Shown one piece after another: positions 10,561 to 21,180 of a stretch of DNA of 64,000 nucleotides. The stretch is from Sacculina carcini (Eukaryota; Arthropoda; Thecostraca; Sacculinidae). The stretch is taken from contig OU696594.1 in NCBI GenBank assembly GCA_916048095.2, positions 3,058,781 to 3,122,780 on the forward strand, in the 5' to 3' direction. The notes beneath the pieces are model-generated. The model made no database searches, was not told where the DNA came from, and worked only from the letters and a program-made list of their open reading frames with translations. A program made the position numbers and the translations under genes. Numbering within the stretch: position 1 is the first letter of the stretch; each line of letters opens with the position of its first letter.

Positions 10561-11165
10561 ACACACATATACACGCACAATACAAACACACATAACAATA
10601 TATCGACAATACAAGAGGCCACACGAGCCTACTCAATTAAGGCCACACAATCACCTACTCTGACACACGGGCACAATCATTCTAGAGTCTAGAATCTAGA
10701 CAATGCATAAGCTATAGACATGTGCACCATTTACAATGTACTTTTTATATACAAAACAAGCGGTATTATGTGTTTAGGCTTTTACACCTCCCTAAAGCTA
10801 TTAAATCAATTAGAAACCTTCATATAACAATTTCAAGGTTAAGTTCAACATATAATTTCCAGGTGACTATCTAGGGAATAATGCACATCCCTTACGCTAT
10901 ACTGAGCTCTGGTCATGAGCACCTAATGCATTTGTTTGTGAAATTCATTCGTCCGCACACAATACACGCACTCACGCACACCTCCGTACACATTCATACA
11001 CTTATGTTAAGTGTAAAACCGCACTGTATGAACTGTTGGGTGCAAAGCCTCAAGTGGAACGTACAGCGTGTATTGCTCGGTTAATGATCACCATACAGCA
11101 TTCAATTCTGCGATGCTACACATGCACCGTCTGTTAATAGACTCAAGGACATGCAAACGAACACA
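10561..11165. other. Intergenic DNA, nothing recognised
   Basis: AT-rich sequence with no protein similarity I recognise and no structured repeat. Confidence 0.4.
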
Positions 11166-11169
11166 CCCT

Positions 11170-11850
11170 ATAAACCTGGACCGACATAGGTTTCGTCCAC
11201 ATGGTGAAACTACCACACAATTCTGCCGCTCTCACACTCTTTCTACGCGCGCCACAGTGGCCGCGTTCAAGTGGCGTGGCTGATGTGTGCGTGATGAGTC
11301 ATGGTCGTTTTTGTCCACACTCAGTGGTTTTCAAACTTGGTGTATGTGGTCGAATTGTCCACACTCGTGATACGGCTCAGGCGGTGCTGTTTTTGACTAA
11401 TTCCAGTGTTGAGCAGATAATTGAGATTGAGTTGACTAAGTTTGTCATTCCTTTCAAGAGCTAATATAATTATACTTTGTAATAACCTATATACGTATAC
11501 GTATTCAGGAGTAAACACACTGATATGCGCATTATTGTGTATATGAGTATTATTCCAACTCGTGCATTATATGAAATATTTAGATGTAATTATTTAACCA
11601 TGTTGATGGTTTGACTGATGGGATGTTGAACACATTGTCGCACACATTTAATCGACTAGAGATTGAGTTGACTAAGTTTGTTATTCCTTTCAAGAGCTAA
11701 TATAAATATACTTTGTGTTAATGTCATTATGTCAAATAGTATTATCATTATATAAATAGTAATGTCATATAAATGTTTTCAAAGATTTTGATGTAGTTAT
11801 TTAACGATAGAATGGCTTGGCTGACGGGATGTTGAGCACATTGCACCGAT
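11170..11850 (+). repeat. Interspersed repeat D, plus copy, tandem end
   Basis: The part 11170-11660 has a reverse-oriented partner at 28165-28690 (shared landmarks: CCGACATAGGTTTCGTCCAC, GGTCGTTTTTGTCCACACTC, CGGTGCTGTTTTTGACTAATT). In this copy the 3' third is duplicated: GATTGAGTTGACTAAGTTTG occurs at about 11427 and again at about 11661. No open frame is convincing; a noncoding transposon is likely. Confidence 0.65.
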
Positions 11851-12149
11851 ATTTTCTCCTTGTTATGCTTGGTTTGCATTTCATAAAATTGTATTTTCGC
11901 ATAATAGTTCAACATACGTCAATGTACTGGGGAGTACGGCTACACGGATGAGTACAATTACACCGGCTCAAGCGATGTTGTATTTTGGCTAATTTCAGTG
12001 CTTCGTTGAAATTCACTAGTTCGGATTTAGAGCAATCTAGCATTTAAAGCTCGGGTACCTGGGGGATGCGATCATGGTAAAATTTACTCAAAGAAATTAT
12101 GCCTAGCCCATGCATTACTGTTTACTGAAAAATCTGGGTATGCAATGGG

Positions 12150-12668
12150 GATGCGAGAACAGACTGCTGATTTCCAAGGGGTGGGAACACTGAGAAAGGT
12201 TAAGAAACTCCAATTTAGGGCAAAGTCAAGACCGGCCCGGTACATAAAATACGGTGTTTTCAGTTCAATTAACTTGTCAGTGGAAATATACCTGGCCAGA
12301 GACCTCAAGCGGGCACACTGTCATGTGTTTTTCCGACAAAAACTCATTATTGCTGCCAGCACTCAGCCCCTGGACGCGCATGATCGACGTCACCGTATAA
12401 TATATCTACCCGATCAGCACCAGACGCTCGACACCTCGGCAGATGAAAGCGACAGTGCTAATCGTCCCGAGTGACAGCTGTTGCAATATGCATTATGATG
12501 CTATCATTGAACCACACCCACAAACACTGTGTTGCTGCAGCCAATACCGTACAAATGTTCATAGCAGCGGATTCCACACCATGAGATCTCTCAACAAACA
12601 AGGGTTAAGTGGTGCGAGAGCTGGCTGCTGATTTGTAAACGGTGCGAACACTGAGAACGGTTAAGAAC
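12150..12668 (+). repeat. Small direct repeat, LTR element target
   Basis: Two related 55-60-bp stretches, 12159-12215 and 12612-12668, share a CTGCTGATTT start and an AACACTGAGAA-GGTTAAGAA end. The LTR retrotransposon at 12670 inserted at the end of the second. The 110-codon frame 12145-12474 that crosses them has no recognisable homology. Confidence 0.4.
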
Positions 12669-12669
12669 C

Positions 12670-13132
12670 TGTAATCGAATAAATGCCGGGAAAAAAAAAC
12701 TTTCACATATATATTGCACGAGTCAGATGATGATGATGATGATGATTAGATGCATGTGCTAGCAGCAAATCACAGAACCAACCAACAGACACAAAAACCC
12801 AACAACCAAAACCACACTCTTATTCACCAAGCAGTCACACACCCTCCTTCCACAAACGCTTAACACCAACCACCCTCGCCGTTCGCCACATACCTCCTGT
12901 TCCCACTCCACACCATGTCAACACACGTACACTCACAAACAATCGTAACCGCGCACACAAACACACACACACACACACCTTCTGATTCCACTACAGACCA
13001 TGCCAGCATGTGTACACTCACAAGCAATCGCGATCACACACACATACACACACACACACACACACATACAGATACGCGCACACACATCCAAAGCCCACTA
13101 GATACATATTTCCAACGCAATTATACACCACA
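12670..13132 (-). repeat. 3' LTR of element 1
   Basis: In the sense direction it begins TGTGGTGTATAATTGC and ends TTACA. It contains (TG)n tracts (plus strand 12955-12978 and 13035-13068) and a (GAT)n tract near 12728. A purine-rich stretch ATGGGGGCG lies immediately upstream in sense and serves as the polypurine tract. Confidence 0.9.
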
Positions 13133-13193
13133 CGCCCCCATGATATCAAAATCATTTTAAACACTAGTATTAAACATCAACATACAAAAACAG

Positions 13194-16061
13194 TTAGTCA
13201 CATATATAATCTTGCATCCATTTCGGCTGCCGCCGTTCTCTTGTCGACCTCCGTATCTGTTGCTCAGGCTCGGACTCTTCTGCGGCAGTCTCTGAACCTT
13301 CTGTGGCAGTCTCTGACTCTGTTTGACCTTCGTCTTCAGACTCTTCGCGCAAGCGCCGAATGTCGAGTACGTGACGAGGCACACCGTCCACATCCACATT
13401 ATTATCTGATGTTACGTTTGTCACTTGTCCACGATTCCAATACGTTGTACAGCGCGCCCCCGGAGGTTTTATCCACACATCGTCACCCACGCGCCACATA
13501 CTCTTTGAAGCTTCCGCCGCTTCTACAGGAACCGATGGATGCCTCCACTTGTACCGGTACAATCCATTGGCAGGCGATGAATTCGCGTCCGCTGATGTTT
13601 TCGGAGCCAGATTATACCAAAATAATGCGTCATTCGGTGTTGTCTGACAACGTTCAGCCATTCTCTTGATCGTTCGGTGGTTTCTTTCGACGATTCCGTT
13701 TCCTGACGGCTTGTAGGCCGCTCTATATCGTCGCTGCACGCCCCATTTCTGACATAGCTCCGCCAGCCGAACAGACCTGAATGTTCTGCTGTTATCCATG
13801 AGTAGTTCGTTCACCGGTCCTCGCTCCTGGAACAGCTCCTCAAAGACTCGCCCAACATCCTCGCAGTTCTCCGACCGAACTCGCCTCCAAATCGCAAATC
13901 TGCAAGGTCCGGAGTCCACTATAGTCAAATAACAATGACCCCTGTAGTGAGTTGTGTCCACCGCCAACCGACTCCAATTATCATTCACACCTAGTTCACC
14001 CGGCACGTGACGTACTGGAGCTGGATCAATCATTTGGCACTGCTTGCATTGCCGCACACACTTCTCTACGTCGGATCTCGTGGTTCTCGGGTCCACCATC
14101 TGGGCAAGCGACAACGTCCTGTCAACTCCAAAATGATGCCGGGAGTGCATCTCACTCAAGGTCACTGCACACACACTAGGTACTCCGAGCGTAGGCTTCA
14201 ACCACGACTTTGGCACTCGTGTCAATCGATCCGCCTTGTTCATCGACGATGGAGTATATTTCACAATGAGTTCAACGCCCAGCTCATTGATGATGTCACG
14301 CAGAATCGATATCCTCCTCCTCACTAGCACTTCTGACAAACCTTTTATTTTTATTCTCGCCTCATCCTCAAGCACACTCCTCAACCACTTCGCAACTGTG
14401 ACGGAATCCGTCATAACCTCAATGAGTTTCAATCCCCATTTTATAGCGAGAGTAACACCTTTAATCACAGCCTCCAGTTCCGCCAGGTTGATATGGCTCG
14501 CGTCATCCCGTTTGCGCAGCCAAGCTGCATCTTCTACCAGTTTACCTCCAATCTCTACCACAACACCCTGGGCCAAACTACTGGCGTCACACCACACTCT
14601 TCCTCGATAAACTGGTGACACATGAAAGTCACCCTTCACCGGGTCATCAGCTTTCACTCTGTCCAGTATTTCCATCAACAACTTTTGAGCTCTAGGTCCT
14701 ACTCTATCATTCCACCTATTCCCATCACTTATCCGCTTAACGTAGCTGCAGGCTACGCGAAGCCATCCACAGATTGGATAGTGCCCTACCAAGCGGCCGC
14801 ACGCTGAAAACAGCTCTCGCTTTGACATATTCTCTCCATTCCCCAGCACTGGCAGTGTGTTCCCTCTACTGAATTGTAGAGCTCCTCCAGGATGACTCCG
14901 CCCAATAACTAGTCCGAGTAGTCTGCCACCATCGAGAGATTCAGGCGGCTTGGTTTCCAATCCAAATTTCGCCAGATGCGCTATCACTTCCTCTACCGAT
15001 ACAATCTCCTCGTTGACAATGACGTCGTCGATATAACTATCGGTGCCGGCTTTCACGACGTCATTTTGCGCCAATACCGTTTTCAAGATACTCGACATAA
15101 TCTTCGGTGCTGCATTTAACCCAAAGCCAAGTCTGGTTAAATAATATATCCTTCCTAGGTAATTCACCCTTTGATAATGCCACAACGACTCGTCTATGTG
15201 CACCTGAAGGTATGCTGATTTCAGGTCGACAAGTTTCAATCTCTGTGGTAGCAGTCGCCATTTCCGCAAAGTCTCGGTGCAAACCGCGGCGTCGGGCCCC
15301 GGGTGACACTGTACGTACTCATTCAATTCTCGATAGTCGAGAACTTGTCGTACCTTACTCTTGTTAGCTTGAACAACAGCCATTAACGGTAGCACTCCTT
15401 TAGAGCAAGACTGATCAGGACACTCTTTCAAATAACCATTGATTATCCATTGATCAAGTTCTTCTCTCCATTTTATGCTCACGGCTTCATCCTCTACACT
15501 ACTGTACGCCCCAACTGTATTTTTCAGGGCTGGTGGAGACGTACATTTCCAATTCCACTTAGCCTTCCACTTCCCCTCAGAGAAGATAGCCGTGAAATCT
15601 TTGTCTGTGAGAGTTAACCTGTCATTTTTCCTGGTGTTAACTTTACAAATCGAACTAACAGTAGTTTCCCCACGACATTCATCAAAAAATCTAATTTTCC
15701 CTTGCTTCCACTCGACTCCCCCCGCCAGCCCAATGAAGTCAATTCCTGCCACTACATCAACACCATCTAAAAGCTTATTCATAACAACACAATCCACTGA
15801 CCTTGTGACATTCTGAAGTGTGATCAACACGGATGCTTCTCCCATACAACGCGCTTCATGACCATCCACTCCGACCACTCGTCCTTGCCACGAATTGACA
15901 CGACCCGACATCCAGGAACCAACGACAGATTTGGAGCAACCAGTGTCCACCAATATTCGCGCAGGACGACCATCAACGAATCCATCAACTATCGGAAGCG
16001 CCGTTGCTACTGGGTGTGAGAAACTTCCGGCGCACAAGTTTCTCCCATGAAGTTTTCCGAC
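13194..16061 (-). CDS. Pol of LTR element 1
   Basis: About 950 codons without interruption. In order: aspartic protease ILVDTGCSKSVV; RT with FGLNAAPKIM and the catalytic YIDDVIV; RNase H with WCDASSLAQG, HINLAELEAV and MTDSVTV; integrase with a zinc-binding H/C region ending CKQC, then AVDTTHYRG, LLMDNSRTFRS and PSGNGIVERNH for the D,D,E triad; and a GPY-like C-terminus with VWIKPPGARC. No independent ATG is needed: it lies in the -1 frame relative to gag and overlaps its end, so it is expected to be made by frameshifting near 16052-16058. Confidence 0.92.
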   Translation of the reverse strand, partial: VGKLHGRNLCAGSFSHPVATALPIVDGFVDGRPARILVDTGCSKSVVGSWMSGRVNSWQGRVVGVDGHEARCMGEASVLITLQNVTRSVDCVVMNKLLDGVDVVAGIDFIGLAGGVEWKQGKIRFFDECRGETTVSSICKVNTRKNDRLTLTDKDFTAIFSEGKWKAKWNWKCTSPPALKNTVGAYSSVEDEAVSIKWREELDQWIINGYLKECPDQSCSKGVLPLMAVVQANKSKVRQVLDYRELNEYVQCHPGPDAAVCTETLRKWRLLPQRLKLVDLKSAYLQVHIDESLWHYQRVNYLGRIYYLTRLGFGLNAAPKIMSSILKTVLAQNDVVKAGTDSYIDDVIVNEEIVSVEEVIAHLAKFGLETKPPESLDGGRLLGLVIGRSHPGGALQFSRGNTLPVLGNGENMSKRELFSACGRLVGHYPICGWLRVACSYVKRISDGNRWNDRVGPRAQKLLMEILDRVKADDPVKGDFHVSPVYRGRVWCDASSLAQGVVVEIGGKLVEDAAWLRKRDDASHINLAELEAVIKGVTLAIKWGLKLIEVMTDSVTVAKWLRSVLEDEARIKIKGLSEVLVRRRISILRDIINELGVELIVKYTPSSMNKADRLTRVPKSWLKPTLGVPSVCAVTLSEMHSRHHFGVDRTLSLAQMVDPRTTRSDVEKCVRQCKQCQMIDPAPVRHVPGELGVNDNWSRLAVDTTHYRGHCYLTIVDSGPCRFAIWRRVRSENCEDVGRVFEELFQERGPVNELLMDNSRTFRSVRLAELCQKWGVQRRYRAAYKPSGNGIVERNHRTIKRMAERCQTTPNDALFWYNLAPKTSADANSSPANGLYRYKWRHPSVPVEAAEASKSMWRVGDDVWIKPPGARCTTYWNRGQVTNVTSDNNVDVDGVPRHVLDIRRLREESEDEGQTESETATEGSETAAEESEPEQQIRRSTRERRQPKWMQDYICD

Positions 16062-16777
16062 CTGCTAAAACATGATCTCGAGATATGGCCCGGTTTCCCA
16101 CAAATCCAGCAAATTACATGCTTCGAATTATTATTCATACACTGACGCATCAAGTGGGGGCCACCGCGTCGATAGCACTGCCGAATCTGACCGCGGCTGT
16201 CCTCAGGTGTCCTCTTGGTCGCATTTTTATCCCCACGCCGACCAATATTTGATGTCGTTTCATGTGTCATAGACAACACAGGTTCAGGCCGCTCCACGAG
16301 CTCAGACATCAATGCTCTGGCGCGGTCCACCACAGCTGACAAGGACGTCGCTTCAATGTTTGCCATTGCCCTCAGCTCTCTTGAGACAACTGATGGCAAG
16401 CCAACAACAAAAGCCCTCAGCAGCACAGAATCAGACGTAATTCCTGCCTGCCTTGACAGTCTCCGCAGATCGGTCATGTAAACATCAACTGGCTCGTCAC
16501 GCCATATGCGTCTCACAAACTGTACATACGCACTGAAGGGGTTGAGAGAAAACGCACTCTGAAGGGCCTTCTTGATGACTGCCACATCTTTCTTCTGTTT
16601 TGCACTCAGCTCTGTATAGAGAGCGAGTGCACTGCCTTCAAGAAACATTGGCAGTATCGTTTCCTCATCCTTCATCTCCTTCAGTTGCACCAGCAATTCA
16701 AACTTATCTATCCACTCTGTAACGCTGGACGATCCATCAAACGGACGTAGAACATCGGTGAGCTTAACACTCGCCAT
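16007..16777 (-). CDS. Gag of LTR element 1
   Basis: A 256-codon frame whose ATG lies only 16 nt inside the 5' LTR. It begins MASVKLTDVLRPFDGSSSVT, a Ty3 capsid-like start (xxFDGxxxVxEWIxKFE), and has two nucleocapsid zinc knuckles near the C-terminus. The second (CWICGKPGHISRSC) is canonical CCHC; in the first the second Cys is replaced by Arg (CYRRGGPHLMRQC). It forms the virus-like particle that packages the element's RNA. Confidence 0.9.
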   Translation of the reverse strand: MASVKLTDVLRPFDGSSSVTEWIDKFELLVQLKEMKDEETILPMFLEGSALALYTELSAKQKKDVAVIKKALQSAFSLNPFSAYVQFVRRIWRDEPVDVYMTDLRRLSRQAGITSDSVLLRAFVVGLPSVVSRELRAMANIEATSLSAVVDRARALMSELVERPEPVLSMTHETTSNIGRRGDKNATKRTPEDSRGQIRQCYRRGGPHLMRQCMNNNSKHVICWICGKPGHISRSCFSRSENFMGETCAPEVSHTQ

Positions 16778-16793
16778 ATTAGCCGAAATAGCT
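16778..16793 (-). other. Primer-binding site and leader, element 1
   Basis: Only 16 nt separate the 5' LTR from the gag ATG. On the plus strand 16782-16793 reads GCCGAAATAGCT, identical to nt 1-12 of eukaryotic tRNA-Phe (GAA), so the element RNA is complementary to the 5' end of that tRNA. There is no TGG start as in a conventional tRNA-3'-end primer site. Confidence 0.7.
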
Positions 16794-17255
16794 TGTAATC
16801 GAATAAATGCCGGGAAAAAAAACTTTCACATATATATTGCACGAGTCAGATGATGATGATGATGATGATTAGATGCATGTGCTAGCAGCAAATCACAGAA
16901 CCAACCAACAGACACAAAAACCCAACAACCAAAACCACACTCTTATTCACCAAGCAGTCACACACCCTCCTTCCACAAACGCTTAACACCAACCACCCTC
17001 GCCGTTCGCCACATACCTCCTGTTCCCACTCCACACCATGTCAACACACGTACACTCACAAACAATCGTAACCGCGCACACAAACACACACACACACACA
17101 CCTTCTGATTCCACTACAGACCATGCCAGGATGTGTACACTCACAAGCAATCGCGATCACACACACATACACACACACACACACACACATACAGATACGC
17201 GCACACACATCCAAAGCCCACTAGATACATATTTCCAACGCAATTATACACCACA
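16794..17255 (-). repeat. 5' LTR of element 1
   Basis: 462 bp, nearly identical to the 12670-13132 LTR. Should carry the promoter and polyadenylation signals, but no clear TATA box was assigned. Confidence 0.9.
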
Positions 17256-17689
17256 GAACCATTGACATAGAACAACGTACGCAAACCCTGACAACCCACG
17301 GACACGGACACAAAACGAGGTAATTGGCTCAATAGAGAATTCTTCCGATATCGTCACTTGATAGAAACAGGGGGTAAGCCATTGTGAGCACGTATCAGTT
17401 CATATATTATGCAATGAGTCATTTCAACGAAATACATAAATCTCAATCAATACATGTTGGTTCACACTAAATCGCAGTTTCGGCACAAATACGTCTGATA
17501 TCGCCGTCGCACCGGAACACCATCATCTCAGGAGCTGCACAAACACAAAAACAAGGCAATATCAGCGCTACGTTGTGACCACCGTCCCCAAAGAATCTTC
17601 CTGTTGATAATCACACAGTGGATGACTAATTAACGGGGACAGCCAGGCCGGGCGAAAAGGTTCCATGCATTAACCAGCACCGCTCTTCC

Positions 17690-18045
17690 CAGAGCTTCTC
17701 TTCCCTCCCGGAAATCACACTGTACAATGAGAAAGAACAATATGACAGCCGAGCCACCGCTATTTGTTCTTCACACTGCATAGATATGATAAATTAACAG
17801 GGACAACCAGGCAGGACGAAAACATACGTAATATACGTAATATAATGAACGTAATATGCAAAAAAACCCTCCCGGAAATCACACTGTACAATGAGAAAGA
17901 ACAATATGACAGCCGAGCCACCGCTATTTGTTCTTCACACTGCATAGATATGATAAATTAACAGGGACAACCAGGCAGGACGAAAACATACGTAATATAC
18001 GTAATATGCAATAACCACCTCCCGGAAATCACACTGAATAATGTG
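17690..18045 (+). repeat. Tandem duplication, about 155-160 bp unit
   Basis: The unit begins CTCCCGGAAATCACACTGTA (about 17706) and recurs at about 17866 and, partly, at about 18018. It carries GACAGCCGAGCCACCGCTAT and ends with repeated ACGTAATAT motifs. A diverged partial unit precedes it near 17600. No coding function is seen; 17261-17690 and 18046-18520 show nothing else. Confidence 0.7.
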
Positions 18046-18516
18046 TGTCTGTGTGTATGAGTAATATCTAGTAGAAAACAAAACAAAAAACGCTAAGATA
18101 CGTATCTGTCAGCAGTTATATTGCAGTTGTCCCCTCGCCACGCTAGCATCACACGCCACGCTAGCATCAACGTTGTCTGTCACACAAAGGCACATCGATA
18201 CGCACCCAGAGATGCGATAAAAAACCGATTAGTTTTCCTTTGAAGATTTTTTCCCACAAAAAAAAATCGAACAAAAACACGTTATTTTTCTATTTTTATA
18301 GGAATATTCTAGGCTTAAGCCTAGACACTTAAACATAAAACATTGAACATATTAAATTAAACAATATAAAGTTAATTAAGTAGACGTTCAGTTTTTGTCT
18401 GGCCACAAACCAGATCCAAAGCTGCATACCCCCAATTCGGCCTTGATATCCTGAACCAACTACACATTATGGACAGATTACATCCGCGGGATGAGGCCGG
18501 CGGGGGGTATATATAT

Positions 18517-18520
<4 letters not shown>

Positions 18521-18599
<79 letters not shown>
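18521..18599. repeat. (AT)n microsatellite
   Basis: About 39 AT units. It directly abuts the left end of the Tigger element, which itself targets TA. Confidence 0.9.
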
Positions 18600-18602
<3 letters not shown>

Positions 18603-21004
18603 TGATACCTCGGCTCACGAACATAATTGGTTTCCAGGAAATGTTCGTAAGGCGAAAAGTTCGTCTTCCGAACATTTATTTCCCATAAGAAACCATACAA
18701 ATCAGAATAATCCGTTCCCAGGTCCCCATAAAACATAATTTTCTACTAAATAAGCCTTAAGACTACAAAAAATACCTTATTTTATGTATAATAAATGTTG
18801 TATTGTATTGTAATTAAAAAAATAAACGAAAATAATCAAAGAAACTAATTGTAATAAAAGAAACGAATTGTAATAAAAGAAACGAATTGTAATAAAAGAT
18901 ACAAATTGTAATAAAATAATTGTATTGAACGAACGAATTGTAATAACAGAAATATGAGGGAGGGAGTGAGTTACTGTTTGGAAGGAGAGTCAGCTTCTAT
19001 AAGCACTGTAGGTAACTCAACCTCCGGTGTGGCTTCTCTTCTTTGCTTCTTAGAAGGCGACTCTTTATCCTTTTTGCTGACTAGAAACCTCTTAATTGAC
19101 ACCTGTTGCTTTCTCAGTTGTATGGTCTTACGAAACTGAGGCATCACATTATCATTCATCATGTCGATGATTCTCATAGCCACAGTCTTTTCAGAATGGT
19201 ACTGCTCGATAAAAGCCTGCACATCACTCCACTTAGCTAACATGGTCTTGATGCTCTCACTTGATGCTGTAGCCATCTCCTCGTCCTCAGATGACAACTC
19301 CTGAATGGCTTCCTTCTGCTTGTCCTCTTGAAGACAAATCAAATCATGTGTGTTGAGGACCTCATTATGGTCAGCAACAAGTTCCTCGACGTCATCTGCA
19401 TCCACTTGGAGTCCCATGTTCTGTCCCATGGAAACAATGTCGTTCACAACAACAGAGTCTTGAGGATCAGATCCTTCAAAATCCCTCTCAAGGATGCATG
19501 CGGGCCACAACTTCTTCCATGCTGCTTTCAAAGTTCGAAAGGTAACATCATGCCAAGCCTTTTCTATCAGTTGAACACAATGATACACATTGAAATGGTC
19601 CTTCCAATAATCCCTAAGGGATAGATCGGTGTCATTGGTCACGTGAAAGCACCGAGTAAATAAAGCCTTAGTGTAAAGCTTCTTAAAACTTGCGATCACT
19701 TGCTGGTCCATGGGCTGCAGGAGGGGGATTGTGTTGGGAGGAAGAAATTTGACCTTGATGAATTCAAGATCACCTTGAAGTTCCTCCTCCAAACTTGGTG
19801 GATGCGCTGGGGCATTGTCAAGGAGAAGAAGACACTTGACAGGGAGTCCTTTCTCCTCGAGATATTTCCTCACTGAAGGAGCGAAAACATCATGCATCCA
19901 GTCCATAAACAGGAGACGAGTAACCCAAGCTTTGGTGTTGGACTTCCACATTACAGGAAGCTTGGATTTAACCACCTGATTTTTCTTGAAGGCCCTTGGG
20001 TTTTCTGAGTGATAAACCAACATTGGTTTTATCTTACAGTCGCCACTGGCATTGCCGCACATCAGGAGGGTTAGCCTATCTTTCATAGGCTTATGCCCAG
20101 GGACGGACTTCTCTTCCTGTGTAATGAAAGTCCGCTTAGGCATCTTTTTCCAAAAAAGACCGGTTTCATCAGCATTAAACACTTGATGAGGAACGTAGCC
20201 TTCTTCTTCCACCATCTTGAGAAATGATTCCTTGTACGCTTCGGCAGTTTTATCATCAGAACTGGCTGCCTCACCATGACGAATGACACTGTGAATCCCT
20301 GTACGACGCTTAAACTTCTCGAACCATCCGTGGCTAGCCTTGAAATCATCAATCGATGACGAACTTCCAGCTTGCATCTTGATTATATCCGAGTGAAGTT
20401 GCCGTGCTTTCTCGGCGATGATACTCTCACTCACACTGTCACCTGCTAGCTGCTTTTCATTTATCCAAATCAACAGAAGTTTTTCAACCTCTTCTATTGC
20501 CTGAGACCGTTGCTTAGACAACACAGAAACACCCTTAGCCACACACGCACCCATAATAGCTTCCTTGTTCTTCAGGATGGTAGCAATAGTAGACTTAGCG
20601 TACTGGTGCTGGGACGCTAAGTCACACAAACGCACACCTCGTTCGTGTTTTTCAATGATCTCCTTCTTCTGCTCGATCGTAATTTTCTTTAATCTTTTCT
20701 TAGGCTCAACACTAGCCTGTGGTGGGGTCTTTTTCGGACCCATAATAGCAAAACTACACTCAATATGGTCCAAAATATCTATCAAAGACAAACCACGTGT
20801 GCACTCGACGAAAGGCGGTGACGAACTGGGACCCCGTGAGCGTGCGTAAACTTCTCGTGGCCGCCACCGTGGCCCTGCTCGACCGCGTGGTTTGGTTCGT
20901 CCGCCGAAAACTAGTTCGTCAGCCGAGACTATATGCTCGCGAATTTAATGTTCGTGAGGCGAAAAGTTCGTGAGCTGAAGCGTTCGTCAGCGGAGGTATT
21001 ACTG
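18600..21004 (-). mobile_element. Tigger/pogo DNA transposon, complete
   Basis: Terminal inverted repeats CAGTGATACCTCGGCTCAC (left) and, reversed, CAGTAATACCTCCGCTGAC (right) bound 2405 bp; TA dinucleotides flank both ends as expected for the Tc1/mariner superfamily, pogo branch. Subterminal motifs GTTCGT and GGCGAAAAGTTCGT are repeated at both ends, as for transposase-binding sites. The enclosed transposase is intact, so the copy may be active or only recently silenced. Confidence 0.93.
18971..20743 (-). CDS. Tigger/pogo-type transposase (590 aa)
   Basis: Start chosen at ATG 20741-20743 (MGPKKTPPQ), as in TIGD/Tigger proteins; the stop is TAA at 18971-18973. An N-terminal psq-type helix-turn-helix (about residues 20-65, KKITIEQKKEIIEKHERG), a CENP-B type DNA-binding domain (about 75-145), then the DDE_1 nuclease: FNADETGLFW, LLLLDNAPAHP and LLQPMDQQVI carry the three Asp. 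The acidic C-terminus ends in a basic patch. It cuts and pastes the element at TA. No stop or frameshift. Confidence 0.93.
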   Translation of the reverse strand: MGPKKTPPQASVEPKKRLKKITIEQKKEIIEKHERGVRLCDLASQHQYAKSTIATILKNKEAIMGACVAKGVSVLSKQRSQAIEEVEKLLLIWINEKQLAGDSVSESIIAEKARQLHSDIIKMQAGSSSSIDDFKASHGWFEKFKRRTGIHSVIRHGEAASSDDKTAEAYKESFLKMVEEEGYVPHQVFNADETGLFWKKMPKRTFITQEEKSVPGHKPMKDRLTLLMCGNASGDCKIKPMLVYHSENPRAFKKNQVVKSKLPVMWKSNTKAWVTRLLFMDWMHDVFAPSVRKYLEEKGLPVKCLLLLDNAPAHPPSLEEELQGDLEFIKVKFLPPNTIPLLQPMDQQVIASFKKLYTKALFTRCFHVTNDTDLSLRDYWKDHFNVYHCVQLIEKAWHDVTFRTLKAAWKKLWPACILERDFEGSDPQDSVVVNDIVSMGQNMGLQVDADDVEELVADHNEVLNTHDLICLQEDKQKEAIQELSSEDEEMATASSESIKTMLAKWSDVQAFIEQYHSEKTVAMRIIDMMNDNVMPQFRKTIQLRKQQVSIKRFLVSKKDKESPSKKQRREATPEVELPTVLIEADSPSKQ

Positions 21005-21017
21005 TATATATATATGC

Positions 21018-21180
21018 TTAGACTATACGGAGCGCCCCACTGTGTGCCCATCTCCGGCTGGATAATTACCGGTAGACTCAAACAAAGATATTGGTGAATA
21101 AACCCAGACCAGGAATCGAACCGCGAACCTCTGAAACATAAGTTCAGCGCCTTAGCCACTCAACTACTTAAGGACTAAAG
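21018..21180 (-). repeat. tRNA-derived SINE, copy 1
   Basis: In reverse, TAGTTGAGTGGCTAAGGCGC resembles a Pol III A box region and GGTTCGATTCC is a perfect B box, about 45 bp apart. The body carries TCTACCGG and GATGGGCACACAGTG. The body is shared with 21458-21622. Confidence 0.7.

Larger units (their letters stand above)
12670..17255 (-). mobile_element. Ty3-type LTR retrotransposon, complete
   Basis: Two near-identical LTRs (463 and 462 bp) enclose gag and pol. The 5-bp target duplication GAACC stands at 12665-12669 and 17256-17260. Domain order protease, RT, RNase H, integrase is of the Ty3/gypsy type. Only one base substitution (in CATGCCAG-) and one A-tract length change were noticed between the LTRs, so the insertion is young. 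No envelope gene. The primer site and leader are unusual (see findings). Gag and pol frames are uninterrupted. Confidence 0.93.

Noticed and set aside
12145..12474. A 110-codon gene upstream of LTR element 1
   Set aside because: No similarity, no splice context, and the sequence is part of a duplicated repeat.
18467..18738. Tyr/Ile-repeat open frames
   Set aside because: Artefact of the (AT)n tract and Tigger terminus.
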